Assembly (NCBI GenBank): GCA_029255685.2
Contig: CM055316.2
Coordinates: 73,299,237 to 73,363,236, forward strand
Reading direction: 5' to 3'
From: Silene conica
Lineage: Eukaryota > Streptophyta > Magnoliopsida > Caryophyllales > Caryophyllaceae
DNA: 64,000 bases
Shown: positions 9,778 to 21,640 of the stretch, piece after piece
Layout: each line of letters starts with the position of its first letter
Numbering within the stretch: the first letter of the stretch is position 1
Position numbers and translations under genes: made by a program
Notes under the pieces: generated by a model
Database searches by the model: none
Told to the model about the DNA's origin: nothing
The model's input: the letters and a program-made list of their open reading frames with translations, nothing else

Positions 9778-12700
9778 ATGGTGACTAAACAATCTGCGAG
9801 GCGTGCATTGGTGAAGAAGACGACTACAAATGCTGAAGGTATGAAATATTCAAGCTTTGATAATTTAAAGTGTTTTTTTAGTTATTTGTTAGTTTAAAAA
9901 TGTGAGTTTTTAAAAAAACCAAATTAATGAACACATTTTTTTGGTGTTGTGGGTATTTTTTAGGGTTTTATCACATGATAGTTACATTTATCGTGTTTTT
10001 TAAAATATTAAATGTAAGTTACATAATTCGTGTTTGTTGGTGAATGCATGTTGATTTAATTTATTTTGTAGGGCTGTGTGGGTATTTTAGGGATTTTAGT
10101 AGTTTTTTTAGGGTTTCTGTTTTATTTTGTTTCGTGGGGTTCTGTGTATTTTTTAGGGTTTATGGGTATATTTTGGGGTTCTGGGTATTTTTTTGGGTGG
10201 TATTTTTTTGGTGTTCTGGGTACTTTTTAGGGTTTTTTGTTGTTATTGGTAGGGTTCTTTGGGATTGTGGTGGCAATTTATTAATTTTTGTTTTGTTGTT
10301 TTGTTGTTTTGTGTTTTGTTGTTTTGTTGTTTAAATAATGTAGGTTGTGGTATTTTATATGGTCTTATTGTAGTTTATCTATGATCTCCAATGTTCTGGC
10401 TTTTTAGGGTTGTTAAAGTGTCTGACATTATAATGCCTGACATGGTGAAAAAGACATGTCAGACAATTTTTAAATGACGATCAAATATGTTTTAAAGAAG
10501 ACGTGTCTGACAAAGTTTTTATGTTGGTTGTTAGAAATGTGTAGTTGTCAATATATGTTGGTATTTGTTCTGAGAATGTAGATGGTTACATGATATCTGT
10601 ATAGTAATACATAATCTCTGTTGTTAATATTGTAATGTGTTTTGGTTTGTGTGCCACGCTTTATGCGTAAAGCGCCACCAGATGAGGTCGTTGCAGAACA
10701 GACAGCAGCAGCGAAAGGTAGAGGTGGAGCTAAACGCAGAGGGAAAGCGGTTGAGGAACCGACAGAAGAAGAGAACGTAGAGGAGGACCCAGCGGAGGAG
10801 GACGAGCAACGTGATGAGGTACATGATAAGGTCGAAGGTGTCCGAAAGAAGGTTACTTTCACTGCTTCGAGTAGAAAGGCAAAGGGGAAAGGGAAGGCAG
10901 TAGTGGAGGCTGAAGACGATGAACTTGCAGGCGACAACCGTGGTGATTCTGAAGCAGAAGAGGATGCTGACATTGATGACGATGCAGATGCAATTGATCA
11001 GACTATCGAGAGGGCCATAACGTTGGTTAGAAAGCCGGCGCGTAAGGGCCCGTTGAAACCTAAAGTAGTTAACAAGGGTAGGGCACGTGGCTTTGTCTTT
11101 GTTTTTTGGAGTTTGCACTACTACAAAAGTTGCTTACTACATAGGATTTTTTTACTAATAGACATAGGTTTTTGAACCGATGTAGAGTTCAGTTATGTCC
11201 TTTAGTTTGTAATAGACATAGGTTGTACAACCTATGTGCATTACTATAATGGACAGCGGATTTTTCTAAAATCCTATGTCTATTGCTTATAATGGACAAC
11301 GGACTTTTGTAAAATCCCATGTCTAATATGTAAAAATCCTATGTCCATTGTTGTTATTTACATCAGATTTTTCTTAAAGTTAATCCTATGTCTATTGTTG
11401 ATTTTTACATCAGACTTTCGTTTAAATCCTATGTCTATTGTTGTTATATATATCAGATTTTTACAAAATCCCATGTCTATTATTGGCTAGTATACATCAG
11501 ATTTATTACAACCTATGTCCTTTAATGTGTTTTTTTTTAAAAAAAAAAAATTGGAATTGTTGTTGCCAATGCTAATTTAATGCTAAAATCTGGGATTGTA
11601 CCAAAACGGAGGTCGTTCATTACACATTACGACAACAAAGGTCGTTCTCAATACATTGTTTCATCAATACAAGCTAAGAACGAACCAAACAAAGGTCGTT
11701 CGTAATACATTGCTGCTAGGCTGCTACCTGCACTACAACACTACTGCTAATGAGCTGATGTGTAACAGAGAAACACAATGGGTAATATGGACTGTCTATC
11801 ACTCATTACTTCATCTGGCAGCAGAGAAACAGTGCAAGAGTTGACAGCAGACTGATAGCTCCAAAACACCTAGCTACTATTATAACAGACAGAGTGAAGG
11901 AATGCCCGAGGGCTCAAAATCTGGCCAACAGCAGCAGCAATGAGAAACACTGGTTTAGCAGTAGAAGCATTAGCTCTATCTGATTGTAAGACATTACCTA
12001 ATTTGTACAATGGGTATAGTGAGTACTAAGAAGGGAGGTAAAAGTAGCAAACAGCTAATGAATTTCACAAAATACAAGCAAGTATGTGACTAACCTTCTC
12101 CACAGCTTTCACATTTTTACACCATTTGCTACCCTTGCTACCTCCCTTTTTTTCCTAACGAAGAGCATCAACAGCTTTCACAAACGGACAAATATTGCAG
12201 CAACGTACACCTTTATTTTTTCAAACTGCTCACAGCCAGAAAAAAAAATCTATCCAAGGTTAGATTATTCTTACTAATATTTATGGTTCCATATACAACA
12301 CAACCTACTCAAATCTCACTTTCCAAGATAACTTACAAGGTGACATTCAATTGCGAAATCTCTGATGAAACTGGCACACTACCAACTACAGATGTTGAAC
12401 GAATCTTCGAAATGCCTGCACTGATATTTTCAGAATGAAACACACAATACATCATTTATTATCCTTTGTTTACTTTTTTATTAAAAGAAAAAACATAGAC
12501 TCTTTACAACAACCAAATTATCAGAAGGACAAAGATAGATTTGAAGTGCTCAAAAATCAACTCCAGGCATCACTAATAACAATTGAAGTTGGCTCAATAT
12601 AACCCTTTCAACAAACAACGCATTGCATTGGGTACTAAGGAAAGTTGCGCACCTCACTGAAGCGTCACCACACTCACCAACAATTTCTGCTGCACATTAC

Positions 12701-15700
12701 TTCTTCCCCTAAAGACGCCTGCTCCACTGAAACTCAAATTCAATATCAATTGCAAGCAAATGTATTTCTCAACAGTATTATTTTAACCCTTACAATTTGA
12801 ACCAAGTCAGTCAGCTCAATCATCATTCATGAAAGTGAATAAAACATAAAAAAAACAATTAAATGTTCATAGAATACCTGAACATTAGAATCAATATGAG
12901 GAATAACTTCGAGATTAGAAATCCTAGTTTGCAACTGCTGATGCTACTGCCTGCTGGTGCTGTTGCTGCCTGCTGGTGCTACTGTTGGTTGCTACTGTTG
13001 CTGCTGTTTGTTGCTGTAACTACTGCTGCTGTTTGTTATTGTTACTACTGCTGCTGCTGCTGGTTGCTATTTATGTTGATGTTGGGTGCTAGCTGCTGCC
13101 TGATGGTGAGCTGCTGCCTACTTATGTGAATATTTTCCTTACCCGTGATAAATTCTTACAAAAACTGGAAACAAATAAAAAAGTGTATCTCAGTTCCACT
13201 TACGACCCGACCCTACTAAAAAGTCTACTGCTGGTGGTGCAAAAAATGACAGTGGTTTCATGCAGTCTACACACAAGCTTCTCTGGACAGCCTATGCATA
13301 CTACATTTGGAAACAACGAAATAAGGTTTCCATACCAAAGGTTGCAGCACCAGAATGACAAAAAGTGTATCAAGACACTCAGCTGCATTTCCATACCAAA
13401 GGTAAGAGACATTTCATAATTCATACTTACAAAAATCAGCAAGCAAAACGACCATCCATCATGGATTAGGTCCAGGTTGTTTAAATTGCATCAACATAAC
13501 AAAGAGATGTTCTACGACCTGCATTTACAATAAAAACCATAAAATAAGAGTGTATCGAGACAGTCAGCTGCATAACATTACAAGAAAATAAACACGTTCA
13601 TCACAATGCAACCATGCCTTATCCACATACCAACATGTTCTCTATAGTAAAAAATAATAATAATGTTAAAAGAAGATAAGAGTCCGAGAATAAGGAGTCG
13701 GAACTGAAATTAACATATACCTGCTCAATGAAATATGTTAATAACTAACACCCAAATAAGGTGAGGATATACTGTTTGTAGAATCAAGTTACCATAATGA
13801 AACCTGTGCGCATTGCAAAGTAATCTGATTCGCTCACCGAACCGTAGAGTTGTTTGGCGAATGATTGTGGACAAAATAAAGAAGAGAAATTATATTTGGA
13901 CACTTTAGCCTGCAACATGGGAGTATCAGGATTCAGGACATACCAACCAAGTTCACATGTAGCCAGCACCTCAACTTAAAATTGGAAAATGAGTAAATGA
14001 CTTAATTCACTGCTCGAAAGAGTAAAGAACAAAGTGGACATCTTTGGATTTCAGTTGCTCATACCTTCACCAATAGCAAGAAGTTCCTTGAAATGGTTCC
14101 AGTCACGCAAAGTCTCTCTGTACCCCGCGTCTAGGAAAACTTTCATATTTTGTCCGAAACTCATCATGTAATCGCTGCACATCTGATCTCGACACAAAAA
14201 TTATACAAAACAGATTAAAAAATGAATCATTTTAAAACCTAATTTCATCATTCAAAAACCTAATTTCATCATTCAAAAACCTAATTTCATCATTCAAAAA
14301 CCTAATTTCATCGATCAAAAGCCCTAATTTCATCGATAGAAAACCGTATTCTCAAACAACTTTCATCAATATCAAATCGCCGAAAAAATGGAAAAACAAA
14401 TTCTAGCATATTATTAAATTTACGCAGATGAAAAACAAATAAATAAATTAAAAAATGATGAAATTTAGCGTTGACAAAAGAACTTTCTCGAAGCAAATTA
14501 AAGGTCGAATAAACTTGATTCATCTCTTTCTATACTAAGGTATCCACCTCTTCCCACGATAAAGGCAATCCCCGTTACAAACATGGAAACTATACTGCAA
14601 AGAAGGAATCTAATGAAAAGATTTACCTCATAAACAAGGCGATGAATAAGATTTACCTCTCTAGAAAAAGCGGTGACGACGACGGGAGGCAGAACGAAAC
14701 AAGAGAAGAAGAAAAGAAAGTAATAAAGGAAGAGAAGGCGGTGGCCGGTGGTTGCCAGCCGTTATGGAGGCGGCGGTAAGGACACTGATGGTGGCCGGAG
14801 GGAGAGAGGGAGGGTAAGTACAGGATTTGGGGGTTAGGGTTTCGGACTTGCGAGTATGAATGAGGAGTTGATTAATTACTTGGCATCTCTAATAATGTTG
14901 TTTACGATAGAGAAACCAGCGAGAGCGTATATCAATGTGTTAAGCAGCAGAAATGGACATGGGTTGTGTCTGAAATCCGAGGTAAACAAGAAGATAATAG
15001 ACATAGGATTTACAAAACAACAGATGTCCATTATTATCATCACTCATGGACATCAGTTGTAAAAAACAACCGATGTAAATAAGTTCACAAGGACATCGGA
15101 TTTTTGAAAAATCCGATGTGCATTATTTACTACATAGGCTTTTTAAAAAACCCATGTGCATTCACTGATGTAGTTAAGAGGTTTTGTAGTAGTGTTGGTC
15201 ATTGACATACACATCGTACATGTATTAACGTTTATCGTCTGTTCCCTGCGAGGCCATACAGAAGCTAATAAAGCGTCGAAGGTGCTGGCAAGAAGGCGAG
15301 AGAGTGGGGAGAGCTCGAAGAAACGGAAGGTTGCCGATGATGATTTGGACATCATCAAGTAAGTTTAATCTTTCGTTTTTGAAGACTTGTTTTGTTTTAA
15401 TCTTTCGTTTTTGAAGACTTGTTTTGTTTTTTGGCTGTAATGTAGTCCAAGTTACATATTTCTGTATGTTGTCCACATCTTGTTAAACTGATTTGTGATT
15501 AGATGTTGATAAACTTGAGCATTATGTTGGTGGTTACATAGTTGTGTATGTTGTTCACATATTTTAATCTTTCCTTTTGAATACTTGTATTGTTTTTTTG
15601 CTGTAATGTAGTCCAAGTTACATATTTCTGTATGTTGTCCACATGTTGTTAAACTGATTTGTGATTAGATGTTGATAAACTTGAGCATTATGTTGGTGGT

Positions 15701-18449
15701 TACATAGTTGTGTATGTTGTTGACATATTTTAATCTTTCGTTTTGAATACTTGTTTTGTTTTTTTGCTGTAATGTAGTCCAAGTTACATATTTCTGTATG
15801 TTGTCCACATGTTGTTAAACTGATTTGTGATTAGATGTTGATAAACTTGAGCATTATGTTGGTGGTTACATAGTTGTGTATGTTGTTGACATATTTTAAT
15901 CTTTCGTTTTGAATACTTGTTTTGTTTTTTTGCTGTAATGTAGTCCAAGTTACATATTTCTGTATGTTGTCCACATTTTGTTAAACTGATTTGTGATTAG
16001 ATGTTGATAAACTTGAGCATTATGTTGGTGGTTACATAGTTGTCTATGTTGTTCACATAAGTTAATCTTTCGTTTTTGGAGACTTGTTTTGTTTTTTTGC
16101 TGTAATGTAGTCCAAGTTACATATTTCTGTATGTTGTCCACATCTTGTTAAACTGATTTGTGATTAGATGTTGATAAACTTGAGCATTATGTTGGTGGTT
16201 ACATAGTTGTGTATGTTGTTCACATATTTTAATCTTTCGTTTTGAAGACTTGTTTTGTTTTTTTGATGTAATGTAGTCGAAGTTACATAATATTGTATGT
16301 TGTCCACATTTTTTTAAACTGATTTGTGCTTAGATGTTGATAAACTTGAGCATTATGTTGGATAGTTACATAATTGACTATGTTGTTCACATAAGTTAAG
16401 CTTTCGTTTTTGGAGACTTGTTTTGTTTTTTCGCTGTAATGTAGTCCAAGTTACATATTTCTGTATGTTGTCCACATCTTGTTAAACTGATTTGTGATTA
16501 TATGTTGATAAACTTGAGCATTATGTTGGTGGCTACATAGTTTTGTATGTTGTTCACATATTTTAATCTTTCGTTTTGAAGACTTGTTTAGTTTTTTTGA
16601 TGTAATGTAGTCGAAGTTACATAATTTTGTATTTTGTCCACATTTTTTTAAACTGATTTGTGCTTAGATGTTGATAAACTTGAGTATTATGTTGTATGGT
16701 TACATAATTGACTATGTTGTTCACATAAGTTAAGCTTTCGTTTTGGGAGACTTGTTTTGTTTTTTTGCTGTAATGTAGTCCAAGTTACATATTTCTGTAT
16801 GTTGTCCACATTTTGTGAAACTCATTTGTGATTAGATGTTGATAAACTTGAGCATTATGTTGGTGGTTACATAGTTGTGTATGTTGTTCACATATTTTAA
16901 TCTTTCGTTTTGAAGACTTGTTTTGTTTTTTTCATGTAATGTAGTCGAAGTTACATAATGTTGTATGTTGTCCACATTTGTTTAACTGATTAGTTACATT
17001 ATGTAGCATGTCTTACGTATGACGATTTTATATGTTCAAATGTTGTAGGAAGATCAAGGAGGTGGACGGGCATGGGTCACCTCGCTCAGTATTCAACCTC
17101 ATTGCTGCCCTGACGGAAGCTCAGAAGCTGGATGTGGAGGACATCGGTTTTGGTGGTCTACTGGAGCTGAAGACTCACGCCTACCTTCACCAAATGGCTG
17201 ACTGGTTATTGAGCAAATACGATCCGGCATCAAGAATGTTTTTATTCAACAGATATCACCAGTTTCCTTTGACAAAGGATGACGTTTATGATGCATTCAT
17301 GCTACCGTGTACAGATCAGAGCATCGGAACAAGGAACGATCAGGCGTTAATGCTGAAGTGGCGCAAGAGATTCAACATCAACGACAAGGACGAGTTGCCT
17401 TTAGAATCTTTGAGGCAGGAGATGATGGGGATGCCGGATGGCGGTCCGGATTTCAAAAAAATGTTTGTGCTATTCGCCATGGGTGCATTCTTGGCCCCCA
17501 CCGTCCACAAACGTGTCGACCTCCGCCTTGTGCACGCAGTGGAAGACGTCGATGCGATAGCTGGGCTAGACTGGTGCTCGTTCGTACTTCAGAGGCTGGA
17601 CGCCGCGGTGGTCTCGTGGAGAACCCACGGAACAAAAAATGTAGGGGGGTGCCTAATGTTTTTACAGATGGCGTATTTCCACCGCCTAACCTGGAGGGGT
17701 GTCCCCGAGAGGTCCAGCCTCCCTCTGGTTCAACACTGGCCTTACGAGCGGCTGAAGAGAAGGATTGCGGAAGAGGTCCGCGCATACCAGATCCACGAGT
17801 GTTTCGGAGTCGGGGTGTGGAACAAGGTAAAGTACCCAGTTTCGGAAGGCCGCATTAAATGCCTTCATCGCCGAACCAGTACGCCTGAACCAGAGTCGAG
17901 GGCACCAGCAGCACGGTTTGTGACCTTGCCCCTGCCAGATGGCGTCCCCACTGACGAGGAACTGCGAGCCTCGTACGACGATGTAAGGCTGATACGTTCC
18001 CCAAGTCTCTTCATGCATTTTTTTTTTTTGTGTTTTGCCTTTCCTTACGTATGACCTGGTGTTCTCCATGACAAATGTACCGACAGGTGCGTACTCAGAA
18101 CTAGATGACAACCAGACGAAACCTGTCTGCTGTGTCGGCCCTCCACAAAACCCTCTTAAAGGATGGTGCTTTGGGCGAAGTCAGTGGTGCGGAGCAGCAG
18201 GTGGGGACAGCGGGCAGTGAAGGATTGGGAGGGGGTTCGGCAACAGAGGGGTCATTCACACAGGCCCTAGGCAGCCCGGGCTTCCTTGCTGCGTGGGATG
18301 CAGTGGGCACACGGTTGGATGCAATGATAGAGGTTGAGATGATGACGCCACCTTCGTTCTCCCTTGGACTCGATGACATTGGGAACCCAAGCCCGCAAAC
18401 CCAAGCCGTAGCCCGCTACACCCGCAGGAAGGCAGGAGCATCGAAGTAA
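9778..18449 (+). CDS. MULE-borne second gene of unknown function (five exons, 616 aa)
   Basis: Five exons join in frame with GT-AG introns: 9778-9838, 10673-11077, 15253-15358, 17049-17982, 18105-18449 (1851 nt, TAA stop). The start is the ATG after a C-rich leader inside the MULE. Exons 1-3 encode a highly charged region with long acidic runs and a basic, nuclear-signal-like stretch SSKKRKVADDD. Exon 4 encodes a folded-looking 311-aa domain (about residues 192-502) with FDPLTKDDVY-like and GCLMFLQMAYFHRL motifs. It resembles the N-terminal part of plant mobile-element proteins that often carry a Ulp1 protease, but no protease residues are present here. The end contains PPSFSLGLDD. Its place opposite the transposase parallels mudrB of MuDR. 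CACTA-2 lies wholly in intron 2 and a 166-bp satellite fills intron 3, so the frame stays intact. Function unknown. Confidence 0.7.
9839..10672 (+). other. Intron 1 of the MULE second gene
   Basis: The donor is GAAG|GTATG and the acceptor GTAAAG|CG. The interval is strongly G/T-rich from about 9945 to 10330, with loose repeats of GGGTATTTTTTAGGG; the open frame there (10044-10334) is a by-product of this composition. Near 10419-10530 the box TGTCTGACA/TGTCAGACA occurs four times in both orientations and can form a hairpin. Confidence 0.6.
12936..13110. repeat. CTG/TGC-rich trinucleotide patch
   Basis: Degenerate runs of GCTGCTGTT and CTACTGCTG dominate this segment. The overlapping open frame (12863-13129) is rich in Leu, Cys and Val only because of this repeat and is not taken as a gene. 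Confidence 0.7.
13787..14190 (-). pseudogene. Captured two-exon gene fragment, possibly MLO-like
   Basis: On the minus strand an exon-like frame (about 14190-14072) ends at a good donor (GAAG|GTATGA). A second (about 13969-13790) ends FAKQLYGSVSESDYFAMRTG-FIM before a GTAACT donor. The latter resembles the conserved MLO-family box in which F-x-KQ-x-YGSV is followed by SDY and R-x-GFIM. The upstream part of the frame and the first exon do not fit MLO as I know it, so the assignment is tentative. It lies inside CACTA-2, which has no transposase, so host-gene capture is the likely explanation. Confidence 0.35.
15380..16990 (+). repeat. 166-bp tandem repeat filling intron 3 of the MULE second gene
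   Basis: Ten copies of a unit carrying TGTAGTCCAAGTTACATA begin at about 15441, 15607, 15773, 15939, 16106, 16272, 16440, 16606, 16774 and 16940, a period of 166-168 bp. From the fifth copy on, two variants (TGTAGTCC and TGTAGTCG types) alternate, giving a higher-order unit of about 334 bp. The short open frames inside (15225-15476, 15950-16141) repeat with the unit and are not genes. Confidence 0.92.
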
Positions 18450-19734
18450 AGTGGGCATCTGTTGGACATGACAAGTTTTTGGGGCCGGTATAGTGGCCTA
18501 GTTTTAATGTATATATTTGGGGTCCCTAATGTAGGGCTTTTCTGTGAACAGTTTAGTGGGTAGATTTTGGAGGCCTTTATTTGGCCTTAGTAAACTGTAT
18601 TTCAGCTGGCACCTCACTGCCATAAACTGTGGATGGTCTTCATTGACCATCGGTAAGGGGGCTCATCCCCGTTTTGGAGGCCTGTGTTGCGCCTTTAGTT
18701 TAAAGACGTTGGTTTTATGCAGCTTGTGTTATTGGTAGAATGTCACCACAAATTGGCAGTATGTTCACCCCCGTGGGGGGCACACATTCCTAAGTTTTGT
18801 GGTACCAACTTATGTCATAATAAAATGTCTACACAAATCAGCGTTTATGTATCGTATATGTGAACTATGCGAATGACTATAAACATTACGTGACAAACTA
18901 AACATGTCAAAAAATACTATTTGAGAGCATGTCACCAAGTGAATGACAAAGAATAGTAAGAATAGTAAATAATCGCGTTTTGATTATGACAAAGAATAGT
19001 AAGAATATAAGAATATAAAAAAAAACACTAAATAATGACAAAATATTTGAGAGCATATGTCACCAAGTGAATGTAAAATACCGAGAACAATATGTAATGA
19101 CCAAACAATTGAAATGTATACCCCTGTGCATGGCGACAAAACACGTCAACACACTTGAATACAAAAATCTGTTTACCTGTGTATGTGTTGTACCCACAAT
19201 TGACTACAAATGTATTCACCTGCGTATGGGTACAAGAATGCAGGGCATGTTTTTGGGAGGCCGGGGTAATGGCGTACTTGGATGTAAAGGAAAAAGAAAC
19301 ATGTAAATAGAGTTGAATAGAAATGTATCCCCCTGTGTATGGGTTAAAAAAAAAGTTGGAGAAAATATAATAGATCTATTTTAACAAACCCAAGGCACTA
19401 TGGCCACGTTTTTTACCGACCATCATAACGTGATACTCAGACATACATATATACAATCTCCAAAAGATAACGACCGAAAATATGTAAATATGTACATATT
19501 TTCGGGTAATATGTGTCCCTGTAACTAGAAGGGCTCTAACATATTACATCTCGGGGCGTACATATTGGTGACACAAAACGGGTTACGTACTAATTGCTGA
19601 TTTTGCAAAACCTGTCGGATCATCTTCAGCGCTCGCCCCCCTTGCGGTAAATGTGGCGACATTACTGCAAAAAACGCCCACAAAACAAGAAGATTCGCAT
19701 TCCCCTTCCCAAAACGGTAGCAATCCTCGGTCAC
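18450..19734. other. Convergent intergenic region of the MULE
   Basis: The 3' flanks of the two convergent MULE genes meet here. 18738-18895 is a diverged copy of a block that also lies in the transposase intron (20917-21070). 19100-19345 has four loose repeats around AAATGTATNCMCCTGNGTAT. No coding signal was found; the open frames 18544-18738, 19028-19219 and 19067-19306 are not supported. Confidence 0.6.
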
Positions 19735-20916
19735 TCAAAGCAGTCGCGGGATGGCCGTGTATTCATCCTGAGAAGCTTGGACGCTCCCACTTGCATTTTT
19801 CCCTGCCTGTCTCTTGCCGACCTTCCTTTTCTTCCTCTGACTCCTCCCCTTTGTCCTGACGCGGATAGGGTCAAGAATTGCGGGGACATCGTCCCTTTCC
19901 TGAGTGGACGCCTCCCCGAGCGACATTTTTTGAAGAATCTTGCCAATTTCATCCGCAGCAATGTCGGTGTACTTCTCCAACACTTCTCTAGCCTCGCCCA
20001 CTAACTGACTCTTTGTCATCAGATTGTTCAATTTTGTTAACATGGACCGACGCCAATTAATAGCCTCATTAGCCGCTGATCGGCGCAAGTCAGAGGGCAA
20101 AATACGCTCCCAAACGTCCTTCTTTGCAAATTTGGTCCACCTTCGCACAATGTACGTCTCAGGGATCTCCGGTACGGAGTGCATGTGGAACACCCGTATA
20201 ATATGTGAACATATCACCCCCACGACTTGGTACTTCCTACATGTACATTCCGCCAACGTACTACGACAATCATACGTCACATGGTGACCTTTGCCCTCGA
20301 TCACCCCGGTCACGACTTTGTACACAAAAGTAGAATCCTCAGCATGAATGATTGCCGCCCTTGTTCCCATCGCTACGCTGAACTCTCTCTCGAAGACGCG
20401 GAACAGTTGCACTGTGTAAATCTGGGATGCGTGCTGCAATAGGTCTACTAGCGGGAAGACAGACGTCGGCGTTGTTCGAATACAATTGAATTCCTTTCGC
20501 TCCTCCTCCCCCCTCCACCTACGGACCGTCGTTCCATATATCCCATAAAACTCCGTGACGGACGTATTCTTAGAGGCCTGAAACCCCATCGCATGGTTCG
20601 TGCTTTCGCTCCTTTGGGATGACAGTATTCCAGCAGAGAAATGGGTATTGTTCAGCGCGGTGCACCATTTGAACCGCAACCCATACAATCTCCTGAACCA
20701 CAAGTTCTCCCCGAGATCATACTTGGACATCATTTCCTGCCAACATTCTTCAAACTCCTCCTCACTGTAGCACCCGCAAAGGCATTTATTGAACAAGTCC
20801 TGGAAAACCCTATCATGCTTCAAAGACCCGAAGTGAGATATGGCGTTCTGTTGGATATGCCACTGACATAGCCGATGCCTACTTTCTGGATAAATCTGCA
20901 AAAAAAACAGAAGATA

Positions 20917-21070
20917 ATGTCACCACAAAATGGCAGTATGTTCACCCCCGAGAGGATATACACATTTCAAAGTTTTGTGGTACCAACTTATAAGGTAATA
21001 AATGTGTACACAAATCAGCGTTTATGTATCGTACATGACAAGTATGCAAATGACTATCAACATTACGTAC
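20917..21070. repeat. Intron block shared with 18738-18895
   Basis: Both blocks run from GTCACCACAAA through GGCAGTATGTTCACCCCCG, TTTTGTGGTACCAACTTAT and ACACAAATCAGCGTTTATGT to AACATTACGT in the same plus-strand order. One copy is in the transposase intron, the other downstream of the second gene. Confidence 0.8.
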
Positions 21071-21119
21071 CTTCTCTATAGCATTTGACATTCACTACTA
21101 CAAATATAGGTTTAGGAGA

Positions 21120-21640
21120 CGGGGATTAAGGAACGAAATTTTGCGGAACCGTCTTAATTTGTCACAATAATTGGGCGGGAGTTTTTAATACATAAATAGA
21201 AGACGGTTCTATAAAATGACCGTCTTTATAGGTTTTAAAAAAACCAAAGAGAACGGTTTAAATAGTTAACCATGCTCTTCTTTAAACAACCAAGACGGTT
21301 TAGTTACTAACCGTCCTCTTTGTTACTCATGAAAAGAAACCAAGACGGTTCACTTTCTAACCGTTATCTAAGGTCTTTTATAATTTCACAAAGAGCACGG
21401 TTGTTTTTGTTAACCGGTCTCTTTGGTCTTTCATAATTTCACAAAGAGCACGGGTCTTTCATAATTGCGCAAAGAGCACGGTTGTTTTTCTTAACCGGTC
21501 TCTTTTGTCTTTCATAATTTCACAAAGAGCACGGGTCTGTAGTTAACCGTTCTCTTTTGTATTTTATTATTTCACAAAGAGCACGGTTGTGTTTGTGAAC
21601 CGGTCTCTTTTGTCTTTCATAATTCGAAACAAATTCACAA
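21120..21640. repeat. Left subterminal repeats of CACTA-1
   Basis: Many copies of AGAGCACGGTT, AACCGTNCTCTT and AACCGGTCTCTTT, separated by stretches like CTTTCATAATTTCACA. Such boxes are the usual binding sites of the TNPA-type protein in this superfamily. The matching right-hand set is at 32840-33310. Confidence 0.85.

Larger units (their letters stand above)
11116..15194. mobile_element. CACTA-2, non-autonomous CACTA element
   Basis: The 13-bp terminal inverted repeats CACTACTACAAAA are flanked by the 3-bp target duplication TTG (11113-11115 and 15195-15197). Subterminal zones (about 11130-11520 and 14995-15175) carry many direct and inverted copies of ACATAGGATTTT and relatives. No transposase is present in its 4.1 kb. 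The interior holds a probable captured gene fragment on the minus strand (13787-14190), a CTG-rich patch (12936-13110) and otherwise unrecognised AT-rich sequence. It sits in intron 2 of the MULE second gene; without it that intron would be about 96 bp. Confidence 0.92.

Noticed and set aside
10044..10334. A 96-codon hydrophobic frame rich in Phe, Val and Gly.
   Set aside because: It comes from a T/G-rich intron with simple repeats; no start context or homology.
12863..13129. An 88-codon frame rich in Leu, Cys and Val resembling a membrane peptide.
   Set aside because: It is a translation of a CTG/TGC microsatellite inside a CACTA element.
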